The translations under genes were made by a program, and so were the position numbers. From positions 76,099,228-76,163,227 of the forward strand of contig CM061068.1 in the NCBI GenBank assembly GCA_030762895.1: 64,000 bases of DNA, read 5' to 3'. This stretch comes from Sophora flavescens (Eukaryota; Streptophyta; Magnoliopsida; Fabales; Fabaceae). Below, in pieces: positions 1 to 10,438 of the stretch (within the stretch, counting starts at the first letter, position 1; each line of letters opens with the position of its first letter). The notes below the pieces were generated by a model that ran no database searches, was not told the DNA's origin, and was given only the letters and a program-made list of their open reading frames with translations.

Positions 1-2356
1 TTCGGTGGCGGATCTTGGTGGAGAGAGCAGAAGAATATGACTCTATGCCTAGGCGGGTGAAGTACGAACAACTGCCAATGGCTTTTCATACAGTAGGGAG
101 CCATATATAAATCTTTCGGATTGTCTCCCAACAAGTTCCCTAAGTATTTACTCAATGCATCGCCAACAAAGAAATCGGGCAGAAGGATTGACGGATCTAA
201 GAAACCGTAAGCTGATGCAACGCCCTTATCAAGCTGAAGACGATGGAGATACCTAAGATATGAAAAGGTGTGGATGTTAATTACATAATATATAGATTGA
301 AATTAAAATAAATTATTAAATGGAAAAATACCAAAAATAAATAAGTTATAAAATTAAAATTAACTTACGTGCACCAGAGACTGAAAACATTGTTGTTCAT
401 CCAGACGCTATTTCTGCAGGTGTTCCCGAGATCGTCACCACAGAAGGTAAATATCCTCCGTTGATCTGGGCGTGCCACCCATCCATCGTGCTCCAATGAA
501 CATTCAAAAATCTCAAACGCATAATCCTCACCAAGTGAGAACAAACGAGTAATAGGTGACAACGACACCGACGTCGACTTGGCCTTCAGTTTAGGAAAAA
601 TAAAATAGATAAGTTTTTTATAATTAAAAAAAACACAAGTAATTATTTGACTAATTTGGACATTAATAATGAATAAATACCTTTGTTAACATTTCGAGCT
701 CACGTCGTTTGGAGTCCAACTCAAGCTCACACTTTTTCATTTCCAACTCATGCTCATGGCGCTGGACTTCCAACTCCCGCTCCCTAGCTGCCAACTCATC
801 GTCCTCCACATGTTCCCTACTAAAACTCTCTTTTGTGCTCACATGTGAAGGGTTGGCATGCCCTGCGGTGTCCAGGGATGTACCGACGGAGGAAAGCTCT
901 CTGGCAAGCGCCTGCTTGAATTCTGGGTTGGATATTAAGCCTTGCATCAGATGTGTTGTAATAGCTGGGTTGGACATGAGGTGCTGAGTAATGTCAGCCA
1001 AAATTGATGCTTCATTGACCACCTGCTTTCGTGAAGCAGACTTGCCATAATATTCTTTGATGGTCACGTTCCCAGGAACACCGAGAACCCGACCATGATG
1101 GTCTTTCTTGCCTAGAGCAGTCATCAAGACGTCCTGCCGTCCAGAAAGGACGAATGCGCCCTGGGAGGATTTTGCTTTAAGATCCATCTACAATGAAAAA
1201 AAATGAAAAAACGTGCAAGTGAAAAGTGTTGCAAATATCTATACAAATATCAATTGAAATCAAGTTAATTATTTACTTACAATCTTATCTGCCACTTCGC
1301 GAGTGGCATCAACTTTAAAAGATCCCGTCTTTGTCATGCGGCCGGCTAACCAGACATCCTCGCGGTCGATGTCCAACGGAGGACTTGATGGTGTGCCCTC
1401 AGGCACCTCTCCTCTTTCAATCCTAGCAGAGTGCACTTCCTGCTTCGCCCTCAGCCTATCCGTCATCATCTGCTCGATCCGAGTCTGGTACCCACCCTGA
1501 GACATGGTGTGGCGGTGGACGTTCTTCGCCTGATTCTGCTGACCCTTATTTGCCTTAGCCTATTCAAACAAAAACACATTATTAAATACAGTTAAATGAT
1601 CTATAATAAGCATACAAAATTAACTTAATCAACCAACCTGAAATTCTCCATCCTGTCGACTCCTGGCAAACATATCCCAAGTATCCTGATCAATCCAGGG
1701 ATAATCCGAGAACATTTTATCAAGCCGCTTCTTCCCAGATACATAGTACCTAGTAAGATCATGCTTGAACCCATTCCAACGCTTTGATGCCATTTTCATA
1801 CATTTATGACGATGATCCTCGTCATTTGGCACAGTCCAAGCTACCTACACATTAGATACATAACAACTGGATGGATTATAACTCGGATAATTATCTAATA
1901 ATGTAAATCAAACGAATGTAAAGGTAAAATATCGTGATAGTCTCCCAAATCTGATCCTCAACGTTTTGTGGAACGTCATTCCAGTGGTTGTAGTTGATGC
2001 TTACGTGCTGCTTCGCTTGTAGAAACACCCACTTATTAAATTCTTTAGCACGGGGTCCCTGGGCATTTAGATTAGCATCGAAGGCCACCTCAAGCTTCTA
2101 TCCGCTTTGCCTGTCCTTCTCTAGTTTCTTCAACGAGGTGGCTCCTCTACCCCGTTTCCTATGAGCCTGTGATGTCTGTATGGACAAAAAAAATGATAAA
2201 ATAGAGGGTTGTAACATTATAAACTTACATTAAAAAGAAGGACTAAAGATAGTATATAACATGTGAACTTACACTAGAATCAGGCGTAGGCGTGATCGGG
2301 TCTTGCGAAACCCCCACAGTGTCCTCCCGTGCATGTGGGCTATCCGACTGATCCAT
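1..2356 (-). pseudogene. CACTA-encoded Transposase_24 / Ulp1 (C48)-like protein gene, 3' part off window
   Basis: Exons deduced from splice sites on the minus strand: 2273-2356 (start codon at 2356, 28 codons), about 1928-2175, 1638-1844, 1281-1559, 681-1187, 369-583 and <1-252. Most have GT/AG borders and matching phases; for example exons 369-583 and <1-252 join through a split codon. The N-terminal half has the plant Ptta/En/Spm transposase signature (KRWNGFKHDLTRYYV, YPWIDQDTWDMFARSR, and a following VPGNVTIKEYYGKSASRKQ). The 681-1187 exon ends in a charged coiled coil (ELEVQRHEHELEMKKCELEL). The last visible exon has a HWQLFVL motif, the catalytic-His segment of Ulp1-like C48 cysteine peptidases; the Cys part lies beyond the window. 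There is an in-frame TAG at 2098-2100 in exon 2, and no clear donor closes that exon near 1925, so the copy is probably inactive. Confidence 0.75.
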
Positions 2357-2537
2357 ATGTATGTCTGTTTAGAAACAATATATATGTATTAACATAGGTT
2401 ATAACTCAAAATAAATACAGAAGTATAAATAAAAATAACTAGATAGGTCCTGTAGATATACAAAACATCTATATATCCAATATAAGGACAATACGGGAGA
2501 TTGAAAACTATAGTTTTTGAAGATTGCCAAGCACTGG

Positions 2538-2645
2538 TCACGGCTTGGCCGTGATGTCCATCACGGCCGTAACGTGCCAACTGAACCAAACCCTCATAGG
2601 CAGAACTGATCACGGCCTAGCCGTGATGAGCATCATGGCCGTGAC
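2538..2645. repeat. CACGGCC palindromic 36-bp repeats upstream of the CACTA gene
   Basis: Two 36-bp units (2538-2573 and 2610-2645, period 72) are built from alternating CACGGCC and GGCCGTG words, so each can fold on itself. They lie about 180 bp upstream of the transposase-like start codon. The same unit occurs three times, plus a half unit, at 27265-27427 in the other CACTA element of this window, again just upstream of its transposase-like gene. The role is unknown; a protein-binding or promoter array of CACTA elements is an inference. Confidence 0.75.
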
Positions 2646-2669
2646 AGATCAACCAGCAGAGCAACATGC

Positions 2670-2875
2670 ACTCAAAACCAAAAATAGAGACATTCCAAAC
2701 AACTCAAACTCACGGTTTAAAGTTACAACTACTGAGACTACAGTTTCAACATACACTCAAAACCAAAAATAGAGACATTCCAAACAACTCAAACTCACAG
2801 TTTCAAGTTTCAACTCATCGAGACTACAGTTTCAACCAGTAGAGCAACATGCATGCACTCAAAACCAAAAATAAA
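2670..2875. repeat. 85-bp tandem repeat
   Basis: A unit beginning ACTCAAAACCAAAAATAGAG starts at about 2670 and again at about 2755, with a partial third copy near 2858. It sits between the CACGGCC palindromes and the first internal subterminal array of the CACTA element. It is non-coding. A short plus-strand reading frame across it has no recognisable content. Confidence 0.7.
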
Positions 2876-3255
2876 AAAATGTGCCCTAAAGACTCACCAG
2901 AAATAGGCGCTCGCGTGGTGGTGGGGGGAAGCTCGAGTGGTGGCCAACGTTCGATGTGGTTACAGAGAGCAGAGGGACAATGAGAGTTAGTGCACGGGAA
3001 GGGGAAAGAGAGATGTCAAGTTATTGCAAAGAATGAGCGGGAAAGACAGAGTTAGGGGTTAAGAGTGTACCTCACGGTGGTGGCGAATAAGCCCTCGCGG
3101 TGGTTGTGGTGGAGATGAGGTCGCGATTAGGGCAGAGTGAGAGCGAGAGTGAGGGTTGAGAGTGAGGGTTGAGCGTGATGAAAAGAGAAAAGAGACGTAC
3201 AGAGAAGTGCAGAAGGCGCGCGGGTGTAAACGTTATAATTAAAATAAAACAACAT

Positions 3256-3474
3256 TTTACGTCAGTTGTTAGTAAAACCTGACGTTAAAGATCATATATT
3301 TAACATCAGTTGTCTTAAGAAACTGACGTTAAAAACTCTCACACTTATTACGTCAGTTGTTAGTAAAAAGCGGCGTTAAAGGTCATATATTTAACGTCAG
3401 TTGTATTAAGAAACTGATGTTAAAAACACTCACATTTCTTACGTCAGTTGTATTACACAACGGACGTTAAAAGT
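3256..3474. repeat. Internal CACTA subterminal-type palindrome array A
   Basis: There are repeated ACGTCAGTTGT...AACTGACGTTAAA inverted pairs (stems separated by a few A/T bases). These are the same motif family as the array beside the true end at 10861-11120. In CACTA elements such arrays bind the element's own transposase-like protein near the ends. Finding one 8 kb from the terminus suggests an internal duplication or an older nested end. Confidence 0.75.
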
Positions 3475-3499
3475 TTATTAGTTTTTGCAAAAACATTCA

Positions 3500-3790
3500 T
3501 TCCTTTGACTACTGTGCTACTTACCCATTCACCTTGTACCTAATCCTCTTAATGAGCATTAAGTTTATAGATAAGTTTTCAAGAAAATCAGAATAGCTTA
3601 GTAACTTCATCCACTGCTCCTATAAATAGCTTCCTTCCATCCTTTTAATTTTTTCTGCTTCACAATATGGCTCTGTCATGGAGACTAACTTCATCACTCT
3701 TTCTTCCTATTCCTAGACTCAAAGATCTTTGTCTTAATGATCAAACAACTTCTGAGTTTGTGTAAATCACATTACATGGATGGTAAGGTT
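3500..3790 (+). repeat. Duplicated promoter-plus-mini-ORF unit, copy 1
   Basis: About 290 bp here are repeated at 4684-4975 with high similarity. Each copy holds a TATA box (TATAAATAG, 3621-3629 here), about 40 bases of leader, an ATG in a fair context (3667) and a 32-codon frame ending in TAA (3763-3765). The predicted peptide begins MALSWRLTSSLFLPIPRL. This looks like the promoter and 5' end of a captured gene whose frame soon stops. The source gene was not recognised. Confidence 0.6.
3667..3765 (+). CDS. 32-aa mini-ORF in duplicated CACTA unit (copy 1)
   Basis: ATG at 3667, TAA at 3763-3765. The N-terminus is basic and hydrophobic (MALSWRLTSSLFLPIPRL) and could resemble the start of an organelle-targeted protein, but there is no homology call. 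It is 38 bases downstream of a TATA box. The sister copy at 4847-4945 has the same length with four substitutions, three of them in the first two lines of sequence after the ATG. Translation is unproven. It may be the first exon of a captured gene that has lost its splice donor. Confidence 0.35.
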   Translation: MALSWRLTSSLFLPIPRLKDLCLNDQTTSEFV

Positions 3791-4354
3791 GGGTGAATCA
3801 CGTAATGTGATTCTCTCACTTTATTTCATCCCCGTCATCCCTTTCACTTTGCTTTGGAAGCAAGTGATTGTGGATTCAAGATGATGCATCAAGGAATTCC
3901 AGTGAAGAAGACAGATGCAAATATCCATTTCACTTTGCTTTCGCTGCTAGTGACTGAGGATTTACTTTGCATCATGGAATTCAAGTGAGGGAGGTGATGC
4001 ATCCATTGGAGTTTCTGATGACAGGACTGAGAAGAAAATGATGTTGATGCAGAAACTTTTTTATATTTTAGGGATATGTTGCAGAAATTTTTTATCTTTT
4101 AATCATGTAATTTTAACTTATGAATCGCTTCAATGACATACAATTTGATTATACATATAACTTGTTTTATGTTAAGTGTTTATTTATTTTAATTTGCACA
4201 AGAATTTGTTTACTAATTCAAGCTAATTAATAAAAATTAAAAATAAACTTGTATAAAAAAAGGTTTAGAAATAAACTGCAGTACTATATGGAGTGATCTG
4301 CGTTAAGAGGGACAACAGGGACATGACAACCAATGAAATGAGTTTCATAATTAT

Positions 4355-4656
4355 TTACGTCAGTTATTTATAGAACTGACGCAAATAGTGATTTAATATT
4401 TACAAACTGTCACCACCTCATTTTTAACGTCAACTTAATTTATGACTGCCAAGTTCCCGTATATTAATTACATTATTTCCAATATTCATTCTGCAAGTTT
4501 ATAATATATAGGATTATTTACGTCAGCTATTTATTTAACTGAAGTAAAAATCAAACTTTTAACGTCGGTTGTATAAAAAAGCGGCGTTAACAATAAATAT
4601 TTTTATTTTAAAAACACTTTTAACGTCAGTTTTTTAAACAAGCGGCGTTAAAAGTG
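4355..4656. repeat. Internal CACTA subterminal-type palindrome array B
   Basis: A second internal array of ACGTCAG/CTGACGT and AACGTC...GGCGTTAA palindromes, directly before the second copy of the promoter/mini-ORF unit. The order array-unit-array-unit (3256-3474, 3500-3790, 4355-4656, 4684-4975) indicates that a block of about 1.1-1.2 kb was tandemly duplicated inside the CACTA element. Confidence 0.7.
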
Positions 4657-4683
4657 TATAGATATCTGCAAAAACATTCATTC

Positions 4684-4975
4684 CGTTGACTACTGTGCTA
4701 CTTACCCATGCACCTTGTAACTTAATCCTCTTAATGAGCATTAAGTTAATAGATAAGTTTTCAAGAAAATCAGAATAGCTTAGTAACTTCATCCCCTGCT
4801 CCTATAAATAGCTTCCTTCCATCCTTTTAATTTTCGGCTTCACAATATGGCTCTGCCAAGGAGATTAACTTCATCACTCTTTCTTCCTATTCCTAGACTT
4901 AAAGATCTTTGTCTTAATGGTCAAACAACTTCTGAGTTTGTGTAAATCACATTACATGGGTGATAAGTTTGAGTA
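4684..4975 (+). repeat. Duplicated promoter-plus-mini-ORF unit, copy 2
   Basis: Second copy of the unit at 3500-3790, with TATA box TATAAATA at 4803-4810. Similarity continues weakly downstream, to a shared TTTGG(A/C)AGCAAGTGA segment near 5053-5070. Exactly there the LTR retrotransposon inserted (5072). After removing the retrotransposon the sequence resumes at 10439. Confidence 0.6.
4847..4945 (+). CDS. 32-aa mini-ORF in duplicated CACTA unit (copy 2)
   Basis: ATG 4847, TAA 4943-4945, predicted start MALPRRLTSSLFLPIPRL. It has the same length and stop as copy 1 at 3667-3765, so the frame was already short before the duplication or has been kept. There is no recognised domain. Confidence that it is a real gene is low; it is listed because both copies keep start, stop and TATA box. 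Confidence 0.3.
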   Translation: MALPRRLTSSLFLPIPRLKDLCLNGQTTSEFV

Positions 4976-5071
4976 AACCACATTATGTGAGTTGCTCACC
5001 TTATCATCCTTCCGGAGAATCAGCTGCTCGGGCGTCACAGTTCCAAAACCTCAGCTTTGGCAGCAAGTGAC

Positions 5072-6297
5072 TGATCAGTCGCTGGTTCATCTAGTTTTAT
5101 GACTAGTGTGACCGTGGTTTTGTGCTAATTTTATATCATTTTCGCCCAAATTAGACTTGATTGTCTTTAAGCAACATTTTGAGTCTGTAAAGTATTTTTA
5201 GGTTAATTTAGTTGATTTAGAGTTAAATAAAGTACTTATGCTATTTTCTATTTTCAGGTTAATAAAAGGAAATAAATCTGGAGCTTTCGCCCCGCGAAAA
5301 GTCCTTCGCCCCGCGAACCTGAAGGTGACTGTGCCAGAAATTGCAAACCTCTCTGGCTCGCCCCGCGAAACATGACTCGCCTCGCGAGTAATCCAACCCT
5401 GGAAGACCAGAAGCCATCACGGCTCATCCATGTTGAAGGTCGCGGGCGTTACAGTTTGGAATTTGAAGAGTCTCGCCTCGCGAATATATGCTCGCCTCGC
5501 GAGAGAACCAAAAGCTGAAGACTGTTCGCATTATTCGCCTCGCGAAGGAGTGCTCGCCTCGTGAGTCAGCGAATTCCAGAAGTTGTATATAAGCTTGTTT
5601 GAAGGCAGAAATGAGGGCTAGCTAGTTAGTCAGTAGTTGTAGTTCAGTAGTTTATTTTCTTTTCTTTTCTTTTGTGCTTAAGTCTGTAATGGAGAGCTAG
5701 TCTCCTAGATTAATCTACTGTGATTGGTTTCAATTACACTTGAGGTTCTGTATTTCCTATTTTGTTTGCTATTCTCTTTTCAATGCGATGCTATATGTTT
5801 CTGTTTGTTATTTCAGGAGTGTATAGTGTTGTGTTGATTCATTTCGGTGATGTTATGTTCCTATACTTAATCGCGTTTGTTATTTCGCGTGTGTTCATTC
5901 ATGTTCGTTTAGTTCATGAGGGCTTAACCCCGTTTGTTATTTCGGGAATAGGAACATATATCCGTGGTAGCGATTTCGTTGTAAATTGTTGCTACAACCG
6001 GGAGGGGATTAGAATTTGCTTAGGGCTTGGAATTTACATGAACCAATGATAGTGGGAAACCGAGAACAGTAGGTTGATCGTCTTTAGTTTATTTGTTAAT
6101 CTCTTAAACTGCTCTGTTTTCATTGTTCTGTTTTGTTTCATTTCTTATTTGCATTCACTCCAAACCCCCCAAAACTGATTTTCTGTTAATAATAGCAACC
6201 TAAGAGTCCTTGTGAGACGATATCCGAGTTGTCGCTTCCCTATCTACATTATTTTGTAAACGCTCGTTCTTTTTGGCGCGTGGCGACAGCGCGACCA
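5072..6297 (+). repeat. 5' LTR of the gag-only element
   Basis: 1226 bp, TG...CA ends. The U3 part carries about eight copies of an 11-bp word (TCGCCTCGCGA and the variant TTCGCCCCGCGA) between about 5286 and 5575, just upstream of a TATA box (TATATAA, 5586-5592). The remainder is R/U5. A 95-codon frame (5762-6049) is probably fortuitous, because it is disrupted in the solo LTR of the same family at 11433-12625. Confidence 0.93.
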
Positions 6298-6302
6298 AAA
6301 AT

Positions 6303-6320
6303 TGGCGCCGTTGCCGGGGA
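6303..6320 (+). other. Primer-binding site (tRNA-Asp type)
   Basis: TGGCGCCGTTGCCGGGGA, five bases after the 5' LTR end. It matches the reverse complement of the plant tRNA-Asp acceptor end with CCA. It primes minus-strand cDNA synthesis of the retrotransposon. Confidence 0.85.
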
Positions 6321-6339
6321 CTCTTGTTGTTATTAACAG

Positions 6340-7824
6340 TTAAAAAAAAAAAACTCTTTGCTGAATTAGTTTTGTCTGCATTGTCTGGTTATGGCTATAC
6401 GCCTAATGTTAATTATGAACCACCATGCATATATTATCCTGATTTTGCTGGTTTAAGGCACTGGTTGCCAAGGTTTAGTGGTCTTGCAGGTGAAAATTCG
6501 CAGGCGCATCTGAAGGAATTCCAGGCTGTTTGTTCTATAATCTTTGAGACTGAAGGAATATGAGAAGATCACATCCATATGGGAGCTTTCCATCTCTCAC
6601 TTGAAGGCGCTGCAAGGGATTGGTTGTATAATCTTGAAGTGGATTCCAACTTCAGCTGGGTTGATTTGAAGAGAGTCTTCCTATTGAGCTGGGGAACCCA
6701 TCTAAACCCTTGGTATGAGGACCAACAACTAATGTCACCACTGGCACCACCACAGAATCCTCCCCAAGTGACCACTTCTGCACCTTCCGAACCTTCACTA
6801 GAGGACCTGTTCAAACAGATGACTGCACAGGTAACTGCACAAATGGAAGAAATGATACAACAAATGGCAGAGCAAAATCAATGGATGGCAGAACAAATTC
6901 TTGAATCCCATCAGAGGAGTGAAGCTGAATCTCAGAAGTTGGCCATTCAAATTGATCACATTGTCGCCACCTCGGCTGCACTGCTAACTCCACATCCCCT
7001 TGAAGAACATACAGATTCACAAGTGGTTATTCCTGACAATACTTCTGATGATAATTTTGATAATGTTTCTGTTGATGAACTGTGTGTTGAATCCCCTGAT
7101 TCTATCTATTATAATTCATGTGCTGATTGTACTGACACTGCTTTATGTGTAGCATGTTTTGAAAGGTATGAGGACTCTGCATATAGAAAATGAGGATCAG
7201 GAGGACATCTGCTTCACCGTGCTTGAGGATGATGAAGAACCTTTGGAAGTAGATGATTCAATTAACTCATATGCATGTGTTGAGAGTGATGGGATGGATG
7301 AACTAATTGCTGAATTTCCAGACATTCAGGCTTTTACTGATTCAGTTTATTGTACTATATGTACTGACTCTACTAACACTAACCTTTGTGTGGTGTGTGC
7401 TGAAATTTCTGCATGTTTAGCAGGTGATGGAATTGTTAGCACAGTGAATGAAGAACGTGCAGAAGTTGAAGCAACACCAGTAACCCCAGCTACTTGTTTA
7501 CCACCTCCCACTGTGGAACAACCGGTGATGGTGTGCAAGCCTTTGGATTTTGCACCATGGCCAGTCCAAGGGGTTGAACCCCAATTTTATTGGGAGGATT
7601 TTGTTGAGACAGCGGTCATCTTTGACCCAAGAAGGAGTGAGAAGTCCGCCGCACTGGAAGGAGTCACCGTAACTGTCAAGCACTCACTCCCATATCAAGG
7701 CTGCAAGTTATGGAAGCATGGAATGAACTCCCACCCTTTGGCTATCACTTGGGCCTTATGTTACAAGCAATGGGATCCTGGTGGAACCGCCCCAATGAGT
7801 TTTTCTGAACCCTACTCTTTTTAA
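6340..7824 (+). pseudogene. Athila-like gag protein (broken reading frame)
   Basis: Two breaks are visible: a stop at 6561-6563, and a frame change where the frame 6579-7193 passes to 7159-7824. Before the stop, the text RFSGLAGENSQAHLKEFQAV, then HLSLEGAARDWLYNL and SWVDLKRVFL, is the Retrotrans_gag signature of Athila-type gags. A Gln-rich coiled coil follows (AQVTAQMEEMIQQMAEQNQW). The C-terminal half is acidic and contains a Cys motif twice: CADCTDTALCVAC near 7120-7160 and CTICTDSTNTNLCVVC near 7353-7405. The final part (FYWEDFVETAVIF, then WDPGGTAP) resembles nothing I recognise. No zinc knuckle of the usual CCHC form is seen. It would package RNA in virus-like particles if intact. Confidence 0.7.
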
Positions 7825-9208
7825 TTGCTTTGCTTTACTTTATTTCTGTTTTGTTTTCAATAAAGCTCCTGAATAATTTGAGAAGCTCAGGAGTTGTGTT
7901 GAGTCTTGTGTTGGCAAGTTTGCTGGATTTGATTGAATTTTGCATAGATTGATTGCATGTATGTGTTGACTGTCTTCCCCCTAGATTTTGAAATTTGAAA
8001 AGTGATCCCCATGTGATTGAAAACTGAACTTTGGGATTTTGTTATGATGGCATGATTTATGATAAGTTTGGGGTGATAGGAAGCACACACTAGGGATAGA
8101 ATCTCTGTCAAACAATTTTCAAAAATTGTCCAGGTGAGGTTTTGAGCCTCCAACATATTTTAAACTGTGTGAAATCACTTTCAAGTTGCATTTTCCTGAA
8201 TTTGCTTGAATCTCTTTTTGGTTTGCATGTTTATGTGTTTGCTTCAAATGATTTAGGCATTTTCTTTGTAAATAACTACTTAGCCTAAAAATAACCACCC
8301 CTAATGCATGTTCCTTAGTTAGCCCCATTGAACCTGATTAGCCTGTTAATTCTTGATGGCCTGATGTTATGAGCCTAAAATCTGGAAAAACCATGTTAAC
8401 CCAATCTTAGGATTAGGAGAGCATGGAATCTTAGTAAGAGATTGGTTGCAAGAAACTAAGTTTGGGGTGGCTACAAGGATATGATGTGTTGTTTGAGATT
8501 TGAAAAAAAGAAAGAAAGAAAGAAAGAAATAAATAAAAGAAAAAAAAAATTTAAAGAAAAAAAATGTAAAAGAACAAAAATGTCAAAAAGAAAAAAAAAT
8601 ATATCAAGAAGGAAAAGAGGCTGTAGTCACCCAAAGCATAAAGATAAATGAAGAAAGGAATCTGAGTGGAAATTCAAAGTGTAAAAAGTTTCATGCTCTC
8701 TTAGTTCCTAGGGTCTTCAGCTAGTACCTTTGTATATCCTACCCTTAGTCAGGCCCCATTACAACCCATAAAAGACCTTTTGATGTTGCTTGCATGTTTT
8801 CTGTGGGAACCATTTGGAGATGAAAATCAAATTTATGGGAAGTGCTCTTAAAAGTGAAATTGAGTGAAATCCTAGACACAAACTGAGCGATTGAGTGAAA
8901 CACAAATTTCCCTTGTGAGGAAGGCAGTTGATTGAATTTAGTGATCTCCCTCTTGTGTGTGACTTGGATCCCTTGCTTAGATTATTGATTGTTTGAATGA
9001 TGAAATTCTCAATTGTTTAGAATGAATGAAAGTGGGGATTGCTTTGTTTGAAAGGGGGGGACATTGAAAGAAAAAAGTGTTTTGTTGAAATTGCATGAAA
9101 TTTGTGCAAAGTTGATTGAATCCTTAAGCTTGCCATGTCTTGAGTCTTTTTAAGTTTTTGAGTTTTAGTTTACTTGGGGACAAGCAAAGTTTAAGTTTGG
9201 GGTATTTT
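7825..9208 (+). other. Non-coding internal region and polypurine tract of the gag-only element
   Basis: No coding potential is seen. It contains an A/G-rich run of GAAA repeats (about 8500-8620) and three copies of the polypurine-tract-like word AAGTTTGGGGT(G/A): near 8060, near 8457, and at 9193-9208, the last directly before the 3' LTR. The copy at the LTR border is the functional candidate for plus-strand priming. Confidence 0.7.
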
Positions 9209-10433
9209 GATCAGCCGATGGCTCATCTAGTTTTATGACTAGTGTGACCGTGGTTTTGTGCTAATTTTATATCATTTTCGCCCAAATTAGACTTGATTGT
9301 CTTTAAGCAGCATTTTGAGTCTGTAAAGTATTTTTAGGTTAATTTAGTTGATTTAGAGTTAAATAAAGTACTTATGCTATTTTCTGTTTTCAGGTTAATA
9401 AAAGGAAATAAATCTGGAGCTTTCGCCCCGCGAAAAGTCCTTCGCCCCGCGAACCTGAAGGTGACTGTGCCAGAAATTGCAAACCTCTCTGTCTCGCCCC
9501 GCGAAACATGACTCGCCTCGCGAGTAATCCAACCCTGGAAGACCAGAAGCCATCACGGCTCATCCATGTTGAAGGTCGTGGGCGTTACAGTTTGGAATTT
9601 GAAGAGTCTCGCCTCGCGAATATATGCTCGCCTCGCGAGAGAACCAAAAGCTGAAGACTGTTCGCATTATTCGCCTCGCGAAGGAGTGCTCACCTCGCGA
9701 GTCAGCAAATTCCAGAAGTTGTATATAAGCCTGTTTGAAGGCAGAAATGAGGGCTAGCTAGTTAGTCAGTAGTTGTAGTTCAGTAGTTTCTTTTCTTTTC
9801 TTTTCTTTTGTGCTTAAGTCTGTAATGGAGAGCTAGTCTCCTAGATTAATCTACTGTGATTGGTTTCAATTACACTTGAGGTTCTGTATTTCCTATTTTG
9901 TTTGCTATTCTCTTTTCAATGCGATGCTATATGTTTCTGTTTGTTATTTCAGGAGTGTATAGTGTTGTGTTGATTCATTTCGGTGATGTTATGTTCCTAT
10001 ACTTAATCGTGTTTGTTATTTCGCGTGTGTTCATTCATGTTCGTTTAGTTCATGAGGGCTTAACCCCGTTTGTTATTTCGGGAATAGGAACATATATCCG
10101 TGGTAGCGATTTCGTTGTAAATTGTTGCTACAACCGGGAGGGGATTAGAATTTGCTTAGGGCTTGGAATTTACATGAACCAATGATAGTGGGAAACCGAG
10201 AACAGTAGGTTGATCGTCTTTAGTTTATTTGTTAATCTCTTAAACTGCTCTGTTTTCATTGTTCTGTTTTGTTTTGTTTCTTATTTGCATTCACTCCAAA
10301 CCCCCCAAAACTGATTTTCTGTTAATAATAGCAACCTAAGAGTCCTTGTGAGACGATATCCGAGTTGTCGCTTCCCTATCTACATTATTTTGTAAACGCT
10401 CGTTCTTTTTGGTGCGTGGCGACAGTGCGACCA
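9209..10433 (+). repeat. 3' LTR of the gag-only element
   Basis: 1225 bp, differing from the 5' LTR at a handful of positions. It carries the same TCGCCTCGCGA repeats in U3 and the same TATA box. It is followed directly by the target duplication GTGAC at 10434-10438. Confidence 0.93.
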
Positions 10434-10438
10434 GTGAC

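Larger units (their letters stand above)
5072..10433 (+). mobile_element. Complete gag-only LTR retrotransposon (TR-GAG / Athila-like, non-autonomous)
   Basis: Two near-identical LTRs (5072-6297 and 9209-10433) start TGATCAG and end GCGACCA. They are flanked by a perfect 5-bp target duplication GTGAC (5067-5071 and 10434-10438). The primer-binding site TGGCGCCGTTGCCGGGGA (6303-6320) is complementary to the 3' end of plant tRNA-Asp, as in Athila-type elements. The polypurine-like tract AAGTTTGGGGTATT ends at the 3' LTR. The internal 2.9 kb encodes only a gag-like protein. No protease, RT, RNase H or integrase is visible, so mobility must depend on an autonomous partner. The near-identity of the LTRs implies a recent insertion. 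Confidence 0.93.

Noticed and set aside
5762..6049. 95-codon frame present in both LTRs of the gag-only element (also 9898-10185)
   Set aside because: The two copies agree only because the LTRs are nearly identical. In the older solo LTR the same stretch has substitutions and length changes that break it, and no domain is visible.
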